NCBI RefSeq assembly: GCF_017654505.1
Contig: NC_054547.1
Location: 25,798,975-25,862,974 of the forward strand
DNA length: 64,000 nucleotides
Direction: 5' to 3'
Origin: Polyodon spathula
Taxonomy: Eukaryota; Chordata; Actinopteri; Acipenseriformes; Polyodontidae
Part shown: in pieces, positions 1 through 11,700 of the stretch
Layout: every line of letters begins with the position of its first letter
Numbering within the stretch: position 1 is the first letter of the stretch
Position numbers and translations under genes: made by a program
Notes under the pieces: model-generated
What the model saw: only the letters and a program-made list of their open reading frames with translations
What the model was told of the DNA's origin: nothing
Databases searched by the model: none

Positions 1-118
1 TTGTGACCCCTGGTCCTTGTTTCTTTTTTCAGGTTAAAGTCCCTTGGGTCGACATTGTCAGTACCTTTTAGAATTCTGAATGCTTGAATCAGGTCGCTGC
101 GTAGTCTTCTTTGTTCAA
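1..118 (-). mobile_element. CR1/L2-type LINE fragment, C-terminal end of ORF2
   Basis: Read on the minus strand, the first 118 bases stay open and give a peptide starting EQRRLRSDLIQAFRILKG, followed by NVDPRDFNL. This is the conserved tail found after the reverse transcriptase domain in CR1/L2-like LINEs that also appear elsewhere here (6716-8757). The fragment runs off the window edge, so its length is unknown. The plus-strand side stops at about 118, after which the sequence is no longer LINE-like. It is a dead piece; no target duplication can be defined. Confidence 0.7.
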
Positions 119-119
119 G

Positions 120-190
120 ACTGAGTACTTATATGACTTACTTTATGTGTTCCATAGTAACCATGACCCTGTCTGCACTCTCTAACACTA
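120..190 (+). repeat. Copy of a dispersed repeat also present near 2200
   Basis: The stretch around 143-187 (TGTTCCATAGTAACCATGAC and onward) reappears with few changes at about 2203-2243. Both follow TATGTG and both lead into a TCTAA. The family is not recognised. Confidence 0.55.
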
Positions 191-551
191 GAAGCCCTGC
201 AGCAGTTATTTTGGCATTTTTTTGGTTATAAAATGTAATTTTCTCCAGTCGTGTAACACATATGGGGCTGCACATATGTACCTTTCTGTCCGTATGTATT
301 AAATATTCTCACAAAGCATGAAATGCTGGAGTGCAGAAATAAAGAGGATTTATTACATTATACCTAAAAGCCTGGGGAGCAGTCACATTGATGGCCACAC
401 AGAAAACAATTGTATTTTGATTATACAGAACTATGTGTTCTACTTTATTATTTTTGTTTACCAGTCCGCAATGTGTTTAGCTGTAATTAAATTAGTCTCT
501 GCTCTCTGCCTGAGTGAATGACTGAGAGTCTATTGTTTTTCAAACAGCCTT

Positions 552-1010
552 TTGAAAAAGCTGGTGCCTGGTTGCCAGCTGTGCTGCTTTGGTCAGTCAA
601 TTAGCATCGGGACTAGTGAAAATAAATACCAGCTTTACAACGCAACAAAATATGGAGTTGATGTTTTGGATGAGATGGAACAGAAGCATTCCGTGAAAGC
701 TAGCTCCCGACGGTGGTCTGTTCAGGTGTTTTACAATAAATGAGAATTTACCAAGGAGAGAATATATTTTACAGTTAGCACAGGAACTTCACAAGAAGCA
801 TTTGGAACAGAGGGAGACTGCCAAGCGTGTACCCACAACTGAAGCTGGCAACCCCGCAGAGAGCCCCAAGAGATGCCAATGCCAGGTTGGCAAGTGCAAT
901 AAAAATAAAACTTCAGACAGCTGTGCCTTGTGCAGAAAGCTGGTGTGGCATTATTTGTTAATTGTGAACAACGTTAGATTCAAGGTAAAGGAATACCCTT
1001 TTGTCGAAAA
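552..1010 (+). pseudogene. piggyBac-type transposase remnant, C-terminal part
   Basis: Two open segments in different frames make up the end of a piggyBac transposase. The first (552-743) carries SISIGTSENK, then YNATKYGVDVLDEM, the conserved region holding the last catalytic Asp of the DDD triad, then KASSRRWSVQVFYNK. The second, from about 745 in another frame, reads NLPRREYILQLAQELHKKHL and ends in a Cys-rich tail (CQCQVGKCNKN, CALCRKLVW). About 25 residues normally present between FYN and the RRE motif are missing, and a frameshift joins the halves. The last CxxC of the terminal zinc-binding region is damaged: a Trp follows LV where the family has Cys. The N-terminal and most of the catalytic domain are absent, so it cannot be active. 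TTAA-ended MITEs at 43.8-47.4 kb may belong to a related family; that link is inference. Confidence 0.85.
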
Positions 1011-1261
1011 AAAGAAAAACAAAATTAGACTTTTTTACTACTTGTGCTTTGCGCTTCCTTAAAATGTTTTTTTTTTTTTTTTTATCAACGTTTATTTATC
1101 AACGTTGTTCAGTTGCTTTTGCTCATCTGATAATAAACTGATTGCTGTTGAAAAGTAAAAAATGTTTGCTATCGTTTCAGCTTTATAAATATGTATGTTG
1201 TAAACCAGTGTCTGTTCAGATGTTTATTTACATTTTCTTGTTTTAATTTGTAAAATAAATG

Positions 1262-1262
1262 T

Positions 1263-1357
<95 letters not shown>
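1262..1357. repeat. (CA)n then (TA)n microsatellite
   Basis: A short CA run passes directly into about 39 TA repeats. This compound form suggests a CA tract that spread as TA. Confidence 0.97.
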
Positions 1358-1360
<3 letters not shown>

Positions 1361-1858
1361 GAACAGGGAGCAGAGAAAGAGTAGTCCTCGGGAGCACAGG
1401 ACTACAGTTCCCAGAAGGCCTGACAAGCCTCTAATTGGGAAATTATCACGTGCACCTGGCTATCATTGAAAATTAGAGCCAGGTGCATGGTTTATAAGGA
1501 GTGCAGTCAGTTTGTTCTAGGTTGCTGAAGAGTGAAGAGCCTGGTTGGGAGTGTGTTCAATCGAAAACAACAAAAAAAGTAATGTTAAACCTTGTAGTGT
1601 TTTCTGGTAAACCGATGTTTGGTTTGTTTTGTGTAAAAGGTAATCAGCTTAGCTGTCCTATTTTATAAATTAGGCTCCTGTTTGTGTTTTAGTTAGTGCT
1701 CAGAGAAAGAGCTAGGTGATTGTTTTGTTTATTTATTCATAATTTGTTTTGGCGTAAATATTAAAAATAGCACACAAGCGCTTTGAAATTCCACTTGTGT
1801 CCAGGGTCCTGTGTTTAAAGGGGCAATGAACTGCGGAGAAGCGCAGCTGCGTGATTAT

Positions 1859-1861
<3 letters not shown>
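1358..1861 (+). other. Unidentified repeat-like segment between two TA microsatellites
   Basis: This 500-base block is bounded on both sides by long TA tracts. It holds a TATA-like TTTATAAGG near 1491 and several T-rich stretches, an arrangement like an LTR or other retroelement promoter. It also has an imperfect inverted pair (CACCTGGCT near 1454 and AGCCAGGTGCA near 1477). No TG...CA ends or coding capacity can be fixed, so I leave the class open. Confidence 0.35.

Positions 1862-1927
<66 letters not shown>
1862..1927. repeat. (TA)n microsatellite
   Basis: About 33 uninterrupted TA units. Confidence 0.97.
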
Positions 1928-1930
<3 letters not shown>

Positions 1931-2105
1931 ATATGCTTCGGTTGTTCAGGTGATTATGTGACATACTCAATAATAATAATAAAAAAAAAAACTAATTACA
2001 TCAGATTTTCTCCTTTCGTTATACTATTTACAGTGTTAAATACAGCCGTCTGAAAGACTGCTGCAGGGCTCTCAGGTATAAATATATCTCCGGTCCTTCT
2101 AGTGT

Positions 2106-2335
2106 TAAGGAGTTATAAAGCCAGTTTTGCATTTGACCTTTAGCAGAGGTCAAATGTCATGGGCAAGGAACATTTTTCATTGATGATATATGGTTTCCTA
2201 TATGTGTTCCATAGTAACCATGACTCTGTTTGCACTTTCTAAGGAGTTAAAAGCTAGTTCTGCATTTGACCATAATGACAGGTCAAAAGTCAAGATCAAG
2301 GTGATTTTTTAATAGAGCATACATGAATTCCGATA
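2106..2335 (+). repeat. Imperfect tandem repeat, period about 137 bases
   Basis: The string AAGGAGTTATAAAGCCAGTT with its GCATTTGACC and GGTCAAA continuation begins at 2106. It recurs as AAGGAGTTAAAAGCTAGTTC from 2243. The interval includes the TGTTCCATAGTAACC motif that also occurs at 143-187, so the unit is part of a dispersed family. The second unit is incomplete. Confidence 0.6.
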
Positions 2336-2672
2336 GGCTTCCACTAGTGTTTGCAGATTCATGAGTCTACAGATAAATACTGCAATATATGCAAATGTAA
2401 ACAGGTTGACCACTACCACCTCTACCACCATACCAACTTTAGTGAGTTTTCGTTCAACGGCGTTGATTTTACGGCAATTTGAAAATTTGGCTCAAAATCC
2501 AATATGGCTTTCAAACCATGTGACTAATCAACTTCATTCTTTTCATTGACATTCATTACCCATAGGCCTCTACTACTGTATGAAGTTTCATCACTCTACC
2601 ACATTGTACCATAGAGAAACACTGCAATATATGCACATTGATCATAGCTGAAATTGGATTGGCTTGCAGTGG

Positions 2673-3124
2673 TGTGGCAAGATGATGAGTGGTGTGATGT
2701 CATGCAGGCAATAAAGTAAACAAAGGCAAGGCATCAAAAGTAGACACGGAGAACGAGATGTGATTGTGCTCGGCTTTTAACAATAAATGAAATAATAAAC
2801 AAAACAAATCGTCTCTCTACATGAAACAAAAGGGCTCAGTGGACAAAATAGACCAATAAATAAATACAGTGTGGTACAGCAGTAGCAGTTACTTCTCTTA
2901 TATTACTTATAGTACTCCTGTCTCTGGCTCAAATGCCTCGATCTGCCTGGAGCTGGTTATTTTAAGGCTGGAGTCTTAATTATCAAGAAAACAATTACCT
3001 TGTTGAGGCTCCAGCAATATTCTCACAAGTTGTAATTAAAAACAATAAACACAGCTTTTTTGCAGACATAAATACAAATATATAAAAATATAAATAATAC
3101 AGGGGTGGGGTGTACCCCTTCACA
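2673..3124 (-). mobile_element. LTR of a retrotransposon, minus orientation
   Basis: On the minus strand this segment begins TGTGAAGGGGTACACCCC and ends TTGCCACA, the TG...CA form of an LTR. Its plan matches that of the LTR-like unit at 38173: a GGGGT/ACCCC palindrome at the start, a long T-rich stretch, an interrupted palindrome (GGAGCCTC...GACTCC), then a TATA-like TTAAAATAA. Gag-like sequence lies immediately on its 5' side (3125-3724), so it would be a 3' LTR. I could not find a clear polypurine tract at the junction or a matching 5' LTR. Confidence 0.55.
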
Positions 3125-3724
3125 TTTTGCTCAACACACTTGGCCTCAAAAGTGCCAAAAGTCCTTCCCATGTTGCTGGGACGGGAACGAAGGGTTCCAG
3201 GGGCCTACAGGTGCCAACCTGGGCAGCGGTAAGCTGGCAATCTCGAGCAGTGACAAACAGGCAATCCCGAACAGCGGTAAACTGGCGGCCCCTGGTGGTG
3301 TCAAGCTGGCAACCCCAGGCGAAGCAGAGCTGGCAGTGACCATTGCAACAGCAGCAGTGGACCCTCGGGAGGCGACAGCTAGCAGGCCTCCCCAGGCGAT
3401 GCAGGACAAGGAGGCACCTGTAGGAGAGGGAGTGAAGGTAACTCTAGCCCCTCCTATGGCAGTGGCGGGAACAGCTGGCAGTCTCCTCCTGGCGGTGAAG
3501 GTGGGAGCAGCGGGTGGTCTCCCTCTGGTTGCGAAGGCAGGAGCAACTGGTTGCCTTCTGCTCTGGCTCTCGGGACGGCAGCAATGGCTCCTCACCCCTC
3601 ATCTGCATATGTGTAGAGTTCCAGGCATGCCCATACCCCTCACAGCGGGCACACCAGTGTGGGGGAATAACTGCTTCTGGAGTACCATTACTTTAGAAGT
3701 AACTAATCCACTTTTATGCAAGCC
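3125..3724 (-). pseudogene. Degraded gag-like internal region of an LTR element
   Basis: The block is GC-rich, unlike its surroundings, and its best open frame lies on the minus strand (3146-3595, rich in Ala, Pro, Ser and Arg). Near 3625-3665 on the minus strand a peptide reads CARCEGYGHAWNST. This has the C-x2-C-x4-H spacing of a retroviral-type nucleocapsid zinc knuckle, but the final Cys is replaced by Thr. The position next to the LTR at 2673-3124 supports a gag origin. No protease, reverse transcriptase or integrase sequence is present. A plus-strand frame of 208 codons also crosses the block; I regard it as a shadow of the biased composition. Confidence 0.5.
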
Positions 3725-3842
3725 ACCCTAGCATGGTAATTTCTCAACGTGTGACCTAAGTTGTTCTGTTATTTCAGCTATTATGTGTGTTGGATTATCA
3801 ATCGTGCAATCGTGCTGACTATCATTCACATAGGGTGATTTT

Positions 3843-3845
<3 letters not shown>

Positions 3846-3911
<66 letters not shown>
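3846..3911. repeat. (TA)n microsatellite
   Basis: About 33 TA units. Confidence 0.97.
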
Positions 3912-3914
<3 letters not shown>

Positions 3915-4963
3915 AGGTGACCATATGGCTCTGTGTTCAGCAGGACAGTTTGGGATAGTTCAGGCTTTTCAACTCACAACCCAATGCATTCTGGTAAGTG
4001 TAGTCCTGCTTCTCTTAAAGGTAAGAATGGTAAATGAGAAGAAAACTTTTGGCTTTTAAAAACAAATTTGTGGGTGTGCTGCTTCTGCATTTGATTGATC
4101 TGATTGTATGTACAGTAGTTGTTTTTGTGGAATGCTTGTGCCAGCATGTAATTAATGTTGCTTGCAAGTTAAAAAATAAAAAATAAATTAAAAAAAAAAA
4201 AATGAAATGTGCAGGTTTAACTTTATTTTATGTTTAACTTTAGTTAGTCATAATGAGATAACAGTGCAACATGTATGTATTAAATAGCTTAATTTTTGAC
4301 CACAAAGGAGGTGGCAGTTGTATCAGCCTCTTGGGCTGAAGATGGCATTTGCAGTTGGCCACCGTACACGACAAGTGATAGACAAGGCAGAGGTTCCACA
4401 AGCTGACTGGACATTGTATACTGTTTGAGTCATGCATACATGAGGTCAGTTATATGTAATGTTCAATGTTAGTTCATGAAATTGTCACTTATAATTGTTT
4501 AGCTATGTACACTTGCACATGTATAATCTGTCTTTAAAAATGTTCAAGAATTTTATAAAACGCATAGTTTACTGCAAGACATACATTTGGCACTTAAGTT
4601 GACTTAGAAAGACAATAATCATATGCTTTTCCAGTATTATGCTTCAATGCAGAGTTTTTCACTAAGTGTAATACTAATGGAAATACAGTGTTCAAATAGT
4701 CTGCTAGTCCAGTCAAACTAGTAACTAATAAAATTTCTAAAAGAGTAGTCATGTATCTGAATTTCAAATCCTTAAGTTACATACTTGTATTTAGGAACTG
4801 ACTACATTCACCTTAATGCCTTCAATAGAGTTAAGTAATAGCAGCTAGAGGAATAATATAGCCTACTCCATATAATTTTTATCAATTGCTTTAAATATAT
4901 TAATATTTATATACAGATGTGTTGAAATATTAGGTCTATTACCATTTTAAAAAGCTCCTGCAT

Positions 4964-5212
4964 TTGGTTGTATTGATAGATGCATACGCTGAGGCTTGTG
5001 CAAAGCTCACAAGTGCTGTGCTAGAAAGCATTAAACAGCAGCAATTTCCAGCTTCCTGTTTGGAAAAAAAAACTAAACAAAAATGTATGGAATATATACC
5101 TGAGGATCTTCAATTTCCTCAAAATGACCTTGCTTCCACGATAGAACTGGACCAAGTGTTGCAGTCTAATTCAGATTTAAAGAAGAAATTAGTTCCTTTC
5201 TGTGTTCCTTAA
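4964..5212 (+). other. Unrecognised open segment with coding-like composition
   Basis: An 82-codon frame contains IDAYAEACAKLTSAVLESI, then CLEKKTKQKC, and ends VLQSNSDLKKKLVPFCVP before a stop. The residue mix is that of an ordinary helical protein, unlike the low-complexity frames around it. I do not recognise the family. No obvious splice acceptor is visible upstream, and the frame appears open at its left edge before the first Met. It could be a lone exon, a processed pseudogene piece or chance. Confidence 0.25.
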
Positions 5213-6132
5213 AGTTTTTTGAGAAGCAAATACTATGAAATGAGGAAAATTTCAGTTACAAGTGTCCTTTACAATAATTAAGACTTTTCGTGCAGAATGT
5301 TAATTATGTTAATTAAAAAGATACCACTTATCTAAAATTACCGAGGAAGGTCCTGAGGAAGGTGTTTATTAGGAGTGTGTCCAGGAACAAGTATACATGG
5401 ACTAGTACCTGTAACAATATTAACAAGTAAGTGATACAAGGGTGTGCCATTTGTTTGTACACAATCTATAGTATAAGGCTAAATGTGATTTAATAAATCC
5501 CTCTCTGCAACATTGTAGCTTTGTTGCCTACCTTATTATACATACCTGTGACACCTCCTCAAGCCCCTATACTTTGTTCAGACTTCCAGTAGTATCATCA
5601 TTAATTGTCATTCATAGTTTAGCACTCAGCTTACATCAATGACCTTGTGATTAAAAATGTGATGGGTGTTTGTAGTAATAGCTCTTACTGCATCTTTTAT
5701 TAAATTGGAACTGACAAAGATTAATCCATTTAAAAAAAGTTTGAACTAAAAATCCGCCCCTTTTTAATCATCAGCATTATTAATGTTACCTGGGTGGCGT
5801 TGGTAGCTGTTGCAAAAAGAAAAATGGAATCCACCGACAGTACCCTTCTACGGAAACTCGGATCTGCAGCTGCCAGTCACGGGCAGTTTGCAAAAACTGA
5901 TTCTGATGCCCCTATCACATCTGCCAAAAATTCAGGACATGTCACAATTTTGAAAAAAAAAAAGTATTTTTTATATAAATACTTTGCATTTTCATTTTGT
6001 TTGGCAACGCTGGTAAACAATTCCATACGCACACAAGATTTCCATTCTTAACAGCAGGACCAAATAAATAAATAAATAAAATAAACTAAAAGCACTGTAG
6101 GGGGACGTTTAAATAATACAATGATTCTAGCA
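5213..6132. other. No recognised gene
   Basis: AT-rich sequence. A short frame at 5794-5950 (KRKMESTDSTLLRKLGSA) has some coding character but is unrecognised and runs into a poly-A-like stretch. Confidence 0.5.
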
Positions 6133-6133
6133 C

Positions 6134-6165
<32 letters not shown>

Positions 6166-6215
6166 TAATAATAATACAATTTTAAAACTAAATGTTAATC
6201 TTACAAATTCTCAAC

Positions 6216-6261
<46 letters not shown>

Positions 6262-6270
6262 TATATTATT
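6133..6270. repeat. Facing (AAT)n and (ATT)n microsatellites
   Basis: An AAT tract at 6133-6176 is followed 39 bases later by an ATT tract at 6216-6270. The two are reverse complements, so a single strand could fold into a stem of about 45 base pairs. Confidence 0.9.
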
Positions 6271-6715
6271 ATAAACAATCAATCAGGGGCGTGTTTATGT
6301 TAGTTTAATCAGTGAAAGTTTCACACCGTATTGCACACTGTACACAAAATGAATCGCACAGAAGCTAGATCAATGTTTTCTGCAATAGAATCAGCAGCGC
6401 TGGTATACTTTATATTAACGATCCATGAAAATAAACAGGTTCACACAGGCAGTATTCATCCAAACTGTTTATTGTGAACAGAAGTAAAAAGAAAAGGACC
6501 GCTGTCAGCTGTGGATCATGGCAAAGAAATAATAATAATAACTGTCAATTATCAGTCTCTCACTTGCTCTCCGCTTCACAGCGCTGTTTCAAAATGATTA
6601 TGCCAGATAATATTTTGTTACATGAGTATATATTTACATTAAAACACTTTCCTTCATATAAAGATTTTTTTTTTTTTTTTATTTCCATAATAGGCACTGT
6701 TAATCCCGGGTATGT

Positions 6716-8757
6716 CAAACTGTATTAATAAAATAGGTCTTTAAAAAGATAGTCTGCCGAGGCTGTCGTTGGTTTAGACTTGACTGTAGAAAGTGTTTGA
6801 TAACTCCTAACTCAAGACTGAACAGATTCAATTCTTTTAGCCTGTCTGCATATGACATGCCTTTTAAACCTGGAATAATTCTGGTCGCTCTTCTTTGCAC
6901 TCTTTCTAGAGCAGCAATATCTTTTTTATAGCGAGATGACCATGAACTGAACACAATATTCAAGATGAGGTCTTACTAATACATTGTACAGTTTTAACAT
7001 TACTTCCCTTGATTTAAATTCAACACTTTTCACAATGTATCTGAGCATCTTGTTGGCCTTTTTTTATAGCTTCCCCACATTGTTTAGATGAAGACATTTG
7101 AGTCAACTTAAACTCCTAGGTCTTTTTCATAGATTCCTTCTTCAATTTCAGTCTCTCCCATATGATATTTATAATGCACATTTTTATTTCCTGCATGCAG
7201 TACCTTACATTTTTCTCTATTAAATGTCATTTGCCATGTGTCTGCCCAGTTCTGAATCTTGTCTAGATCATTTTGAATGACCTTTGCTGCTGCAACAATG
7301 TTTGCCACTCCTCCTATTTTTGTCATCTGCAAATTTAACAAGTTTGCTTACTATACCAGAATCTAAATCATTAATGTAGATTAGGAATAGCAGAGGACCT
7401 AATACTGATCCCTGTGGTACTCCACTGGTTACCACACTCCATTCTGAGGTTTCTCCTCTAATCAGTACTTTCTGTTTTCTACATGTTAACCGCTCCCTAA
7501 TCCATGTGCATGCATTTCCTTGAATCTCTACTGCGTATAGTTTGAGAATTTATTTTTTATGCGGGACTTTGTCAAAAGCTTTCTGGAAATCTAAATAAAC
7601 CATGTCATATGCTTTGCAATTATCCATTATCAATGTTGCATCCTCAAAAAAATTAAGCAAGTTAGTTAGACACGATCTCCCTTTCCTAAAACCATGTTGA
7701 CTGTCTCCCAGGACCCTGTTACCATATAGGTAATTTTCCATTTTGGATCTTATTATAGTTTCCATAAGTCTGCATATAATAGAAGTCAGGCTTACTGGTC
7801 TGTAGTTACCTGGTTCAGTTTTGTTTCCCTTTTTGTGGATCTGTATTACGTTTGCAATTTTCCAGTCTGTCGGTACAACCCCTGTGTCAAGAGATTGTTG
7901 CATGATCTTGGTTAGCGGTTTGTAAATAACTTCTTTCATTTCTTTGAGTACTATTGGGAGGATCTCATCTGGCCCAGGGGATTTGTTTATTTTAAGAGCT
8001 CCTAGTCCCTTTAACACTTCTGCCTTGGTTATGCTAAAGTTATTTAAAACTGGATAGGAACTGGGTGACATGAGAGGCATGTTGTCCGTATCCTCCTTTG
8101 TAAAAACTTATGAAAATTAATCATTTAATATATTTGCTATTTTTTTTTTCTTCATCTATGATTTTGCCATTTGTATCTCTTAGACATTTAACCTCCTCTT
8201 TGAATGTTCTCTTGCTGTTGTAATATTGAAAAAACATTTTGGAATTGGTTTTAGCCCCTTAGCAATGTTCATTTCTATTTCTCTCTTGGCCTTTCTAACT
8301 TCTTTTTTGACTTGCGTTTGCAGTTCCGTGTACTCTTTCTGTGTACTTTCTTTTTGGTCCCTTTTTAACGCTCTGTAAAGTTCCTTTTTTCGTTGAATAT
8401 TTTTTTAATTGATCTAGTAAACCATTTTGGCAATTTAGTTTTACATTTAGATTTGTCTACTTTAGGGATGTAATTGTTTTGCGCCTCTAGTACTACATTT
8501 TTGAAGAACAGCCATCCTTTTTCTGTGGATGTTTTCTCTATTTTATTCCAATCTACTTCTGTTAGTCTCTGTTTCATACCTTCATAGTTTGCTTTTCTAA
8601 AATTGTAAACCTTAGCTTTAGTCATTACCTTTGGGGTTTTAAAAAGCACTTCAAATGAGACCATGTTGTGGTCTGAGTTTGCTAGTGGTTCTCTGATCTC
8701 TGTTTTAGTTTTGCTGTCGTTCACTTCTATGAACAGCAGGTCGATGCTCAGGACCTA
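6716..8757 (-). mobile_element. CR1/L2-type LINE, 5'-truncated, with broken ORF2
   Basis: Read on the minus strand, the pieces are in the expected LINE order. 8365-8757 is the end of the AP-endonuclease domain, with the SDHNMVSFE motif. 7550-8080 is the reverse transcriptase, with KSPGPDEI, NYRPVSLTSI, QHGFRKGRSC and motif A in VYLDFQKAFDKVPH, whose catalytic Asp is intact. 7108-7341 is the downstream palm and thumb, with NWADTWQMTFN. 6716-6963 is the C-terminal tail, with ALERVQRRATRIIPGL. The second catalytic pair survives as FADD near 7325-7336, but in another frame: about two bases appear lost just after it. Further frame breaks lie near 8080-8365 and 6963-7108. The 5' end stops near 8757 inside the endonuclease, the usual 5' truncation of LINE insertions. 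It cannot encode a working enzyme. Confidence 0.92.
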
Positions 8758-11700
8758 TGAAAACTTTATGCTAACAAGGTTATCATTAACCTTTCTCTCA
8801 ATTCATTAAAAACATGCCTTCATAGACGAAAATTGTTGGGGCTTATCGACACATCTGAATTATTTTGTTAAATAGGCATCATGTACTCCTGTTTTCTCAT
8901 TTCGACAGGTGTTAATTATTTATTAATAGACCACCGCTGACCTTAACTTCAAAGAATGCAAGAGTGAGTTAAACTTTAAAGGTATTCCTGTGTCTCATAT
9001 CTGTACATGATCTTTGGGGTAGAAAGTTGAATGATTCAATTTCTTATAAAAACTAATAAGTCAATAGTCTTCAGGTGGTTTCAATCAAAAGAGCTTTATT
9101 CAGCAAATCAAAGGCAATACAACAGTAATCACACACAGGTCTCAGCTGATGGTATTCTGGTCTGCCCTGGTACAGAGATGATATGTCTGAGCAGATGGCA
9201 GTCTAGATGTTAATTTCTGAGCTGAGCTTTCATGACATCAGAGATGTTTTTTTTTTTTTTTTTTTCTGAGTAAAGAAATTTTTGTGCAGCACAAGATATA
9301 CAGCTAGCTTATGTATTTACCAAATGCTGTCTTATTTCCCTAGCATGATGCATGGTGTGAGATAAAGCTCATTAATACTTAACATCTGGGTTTCTTCTTC
9401 ACTTCACCGATGTTAGCAGAAACCCAGACAACAAGAAGTTACATTTGAGAGTTTTGCTCACTTCTCACAGGCAGCAAAGCGCTATACCCACGCATCACAA
9501 GGTCAAACGACAAGGCTGGTGATTGCAAACTGCTGATGTAAACCAGCTATGTAAAGTTTAATTTTAAGAGTTCATTAACCCTGCATTGATTCAGAGCTTA
9601 CATTAAACACAGGAAAATCACACAATATTTACAGACAGTTTCAATGATTTCTTTACCATTTTAAATGGGCAACATAAGCAATGGGTTACATAATGGTAAG
9701 GAACAGATGGCTGATAAAGCAATAAGAACTTTTGCATTTTAACTGGAACAGAACAGTATCTACACTGCCCTGCACAGAGCGTGTGTTTATCAGTAAAAGC
9801 CTATGTGTACCATTTGTATAGTGTGTTATTCAGCATTCCATGACATTTTAGCTGAAGTTATAGTATGTCACTTTTAACTAAAGTAAATGGTTTGACAACC
9901 AGCTTTAATTGGTTTGATTATGGTTTGTACATAGGCTCAAAATAGCTTATTGAGCAGAAACTAAAGTTTTAGCATCCCGCCGAGGTCACAGCTGCACTCT
10001 TGAGTTAGACCAGACAACTTCCTACAAGGCCAGGACAACACATAGGCAAGAGTTTCAAAAGGCTTACAAAGTGACTGAGGTGATAGATTACTGTGACAGG
10101 ATTCCATGTTTATTTTATTTTTCATCAGGATCTACAATGAACACATAGGATGAAAGGTCAAACTAAAAGCCACAAGATCACAGACCCATTTACTGACCTG
10201 CTTTCTAAATTAAATACTACACGTTCAGTAACTGCGCGATTAAACGTTAGACTATTTATGAGGTCACGTGATGGGAGCTATTGACCCCTGAAAGGAGATG
10301 CAGCTACAGTAGTGGTGAGGAAGAGCAAGAACTTCATGACAGAAGGAAAGGGATAAGTCACAGCTTTATGTGATTAGGGTAAACCAATGACCAATATTGT
10401 CTCTGCTTTAGCGACAAGCCTTTAAAAAGCTAAACAAATCACCTGTAGAGTTCACTGAAGAGTGCTGAATAAAGTGTATGTTGTGTATGCAAGCTAATAG
10501 CCCCCTATTGATACTCTAATCTGACATGAAAATAACTGACTACTTCTCAAAGCAGACTATTGTCTTGGAGTATATTTCAAAATAAATTAATACCAAGTAT
10601 GTCCAATTCTTTGGCAAATCACTCCCATAAGTACAATAATAAAATCATTTTCTGAATTCTTTATTGGGACACACTGCAGTATAAATAAAATTCCTTATTA
10701 GTATTTAATCTCTGGCACTCATTATTGTTTATTAATGCAAAGCATAGCTCCAGTGTCTCGATCAAAAACTAGTTTATAACAGTTTTTAATACTTTTAAGT
10801 CTTTAAAAACAGTTCATCTCTTTGTATCTGTTTGGTGGTTATTAGCATTATGTAGGACCTTGAAAAGCAAATGACCTTGAACTTTTGAAGCTATCTGAGA
10901 TTCCTGTTGAGGAGCAAAAAAATAAAGGGTTACATATCTGTATTTTCATGATGTGCATACAAAAATATAGATTGTATGAGTAAGGGCTTGCTGATTGATT
11001 TTATTGGTTTAATTTTTCTGTCTCTTTATATAATTCAACCACATTAAGGCAGCATGTGAGAATCATTATATAAGTGTTATTCATATAGGGCGTCAGGATA
11101 TTTGGAGCCAAGATTGAGTAGTTCTGGAGACAGGTCCCTTCTGTATGCGTGCATTTTGACATATCACTAACCAAAATGACAACTTCTGACAGCCTTGTGC
11201 AGTTTGACAGCTCACGATGCAGGACACAAAAGCTGTGTCTGATGGCTTTTGTTGTTTTTGCAACTGCAGAAGGCTCTTGCTTCAAAAGAGGTATCATTGT
11301 TCTTTAGCTCAAAGGTTTGATAGAGAATGGTTTACAGTGAGAATGAGGAATATTTTGATTGGAATCTGTGCATCCTTGCTTCAGGTTATAAAGAGACAGC
11401 CATTCATTGTCACATAATGATAACCTGAGCGACACAGGCTGTTGAGATTTTTGAAACTGGGTCTTTAATGTATTTATTTATTTCACTGCACTGCTTACCA
11501 GCTTGGAAAGCTAAACCTATTTTTGATTTGTTTATTTAATCAAAATGAATACAGGCATGCAACATTAGCATGTTTGCTTCAATTGTATTTATTTACCTTG
11601 AAGCATTTTACAATTTCTTAATAACATTTACCAAAGTCACTCATACTGTAAATTGAAGTATTTTGTTTGTTAGTAGAAATAAAGGGAAATTGTTAGTGAA

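Noticed and set aside
1169..1426. Open frames of alternating Ile/Tyr over TA microsatellites (also at 1811 and 40118)
   Set aside because: They translate a simple TA repeat and have no gene features.
3105..3731. 208-codon plus-strand frame
   Set aside because: It overlaps GC-rich gag-like sequence whose recognisable zinc-knuckle motif is on the minus strand; the frame is best explained by composition.
11001..11417. Opposed 98- and 66-codon frames
   Set aside because: Overlapping frames on both strands without known motifs; likely chance.
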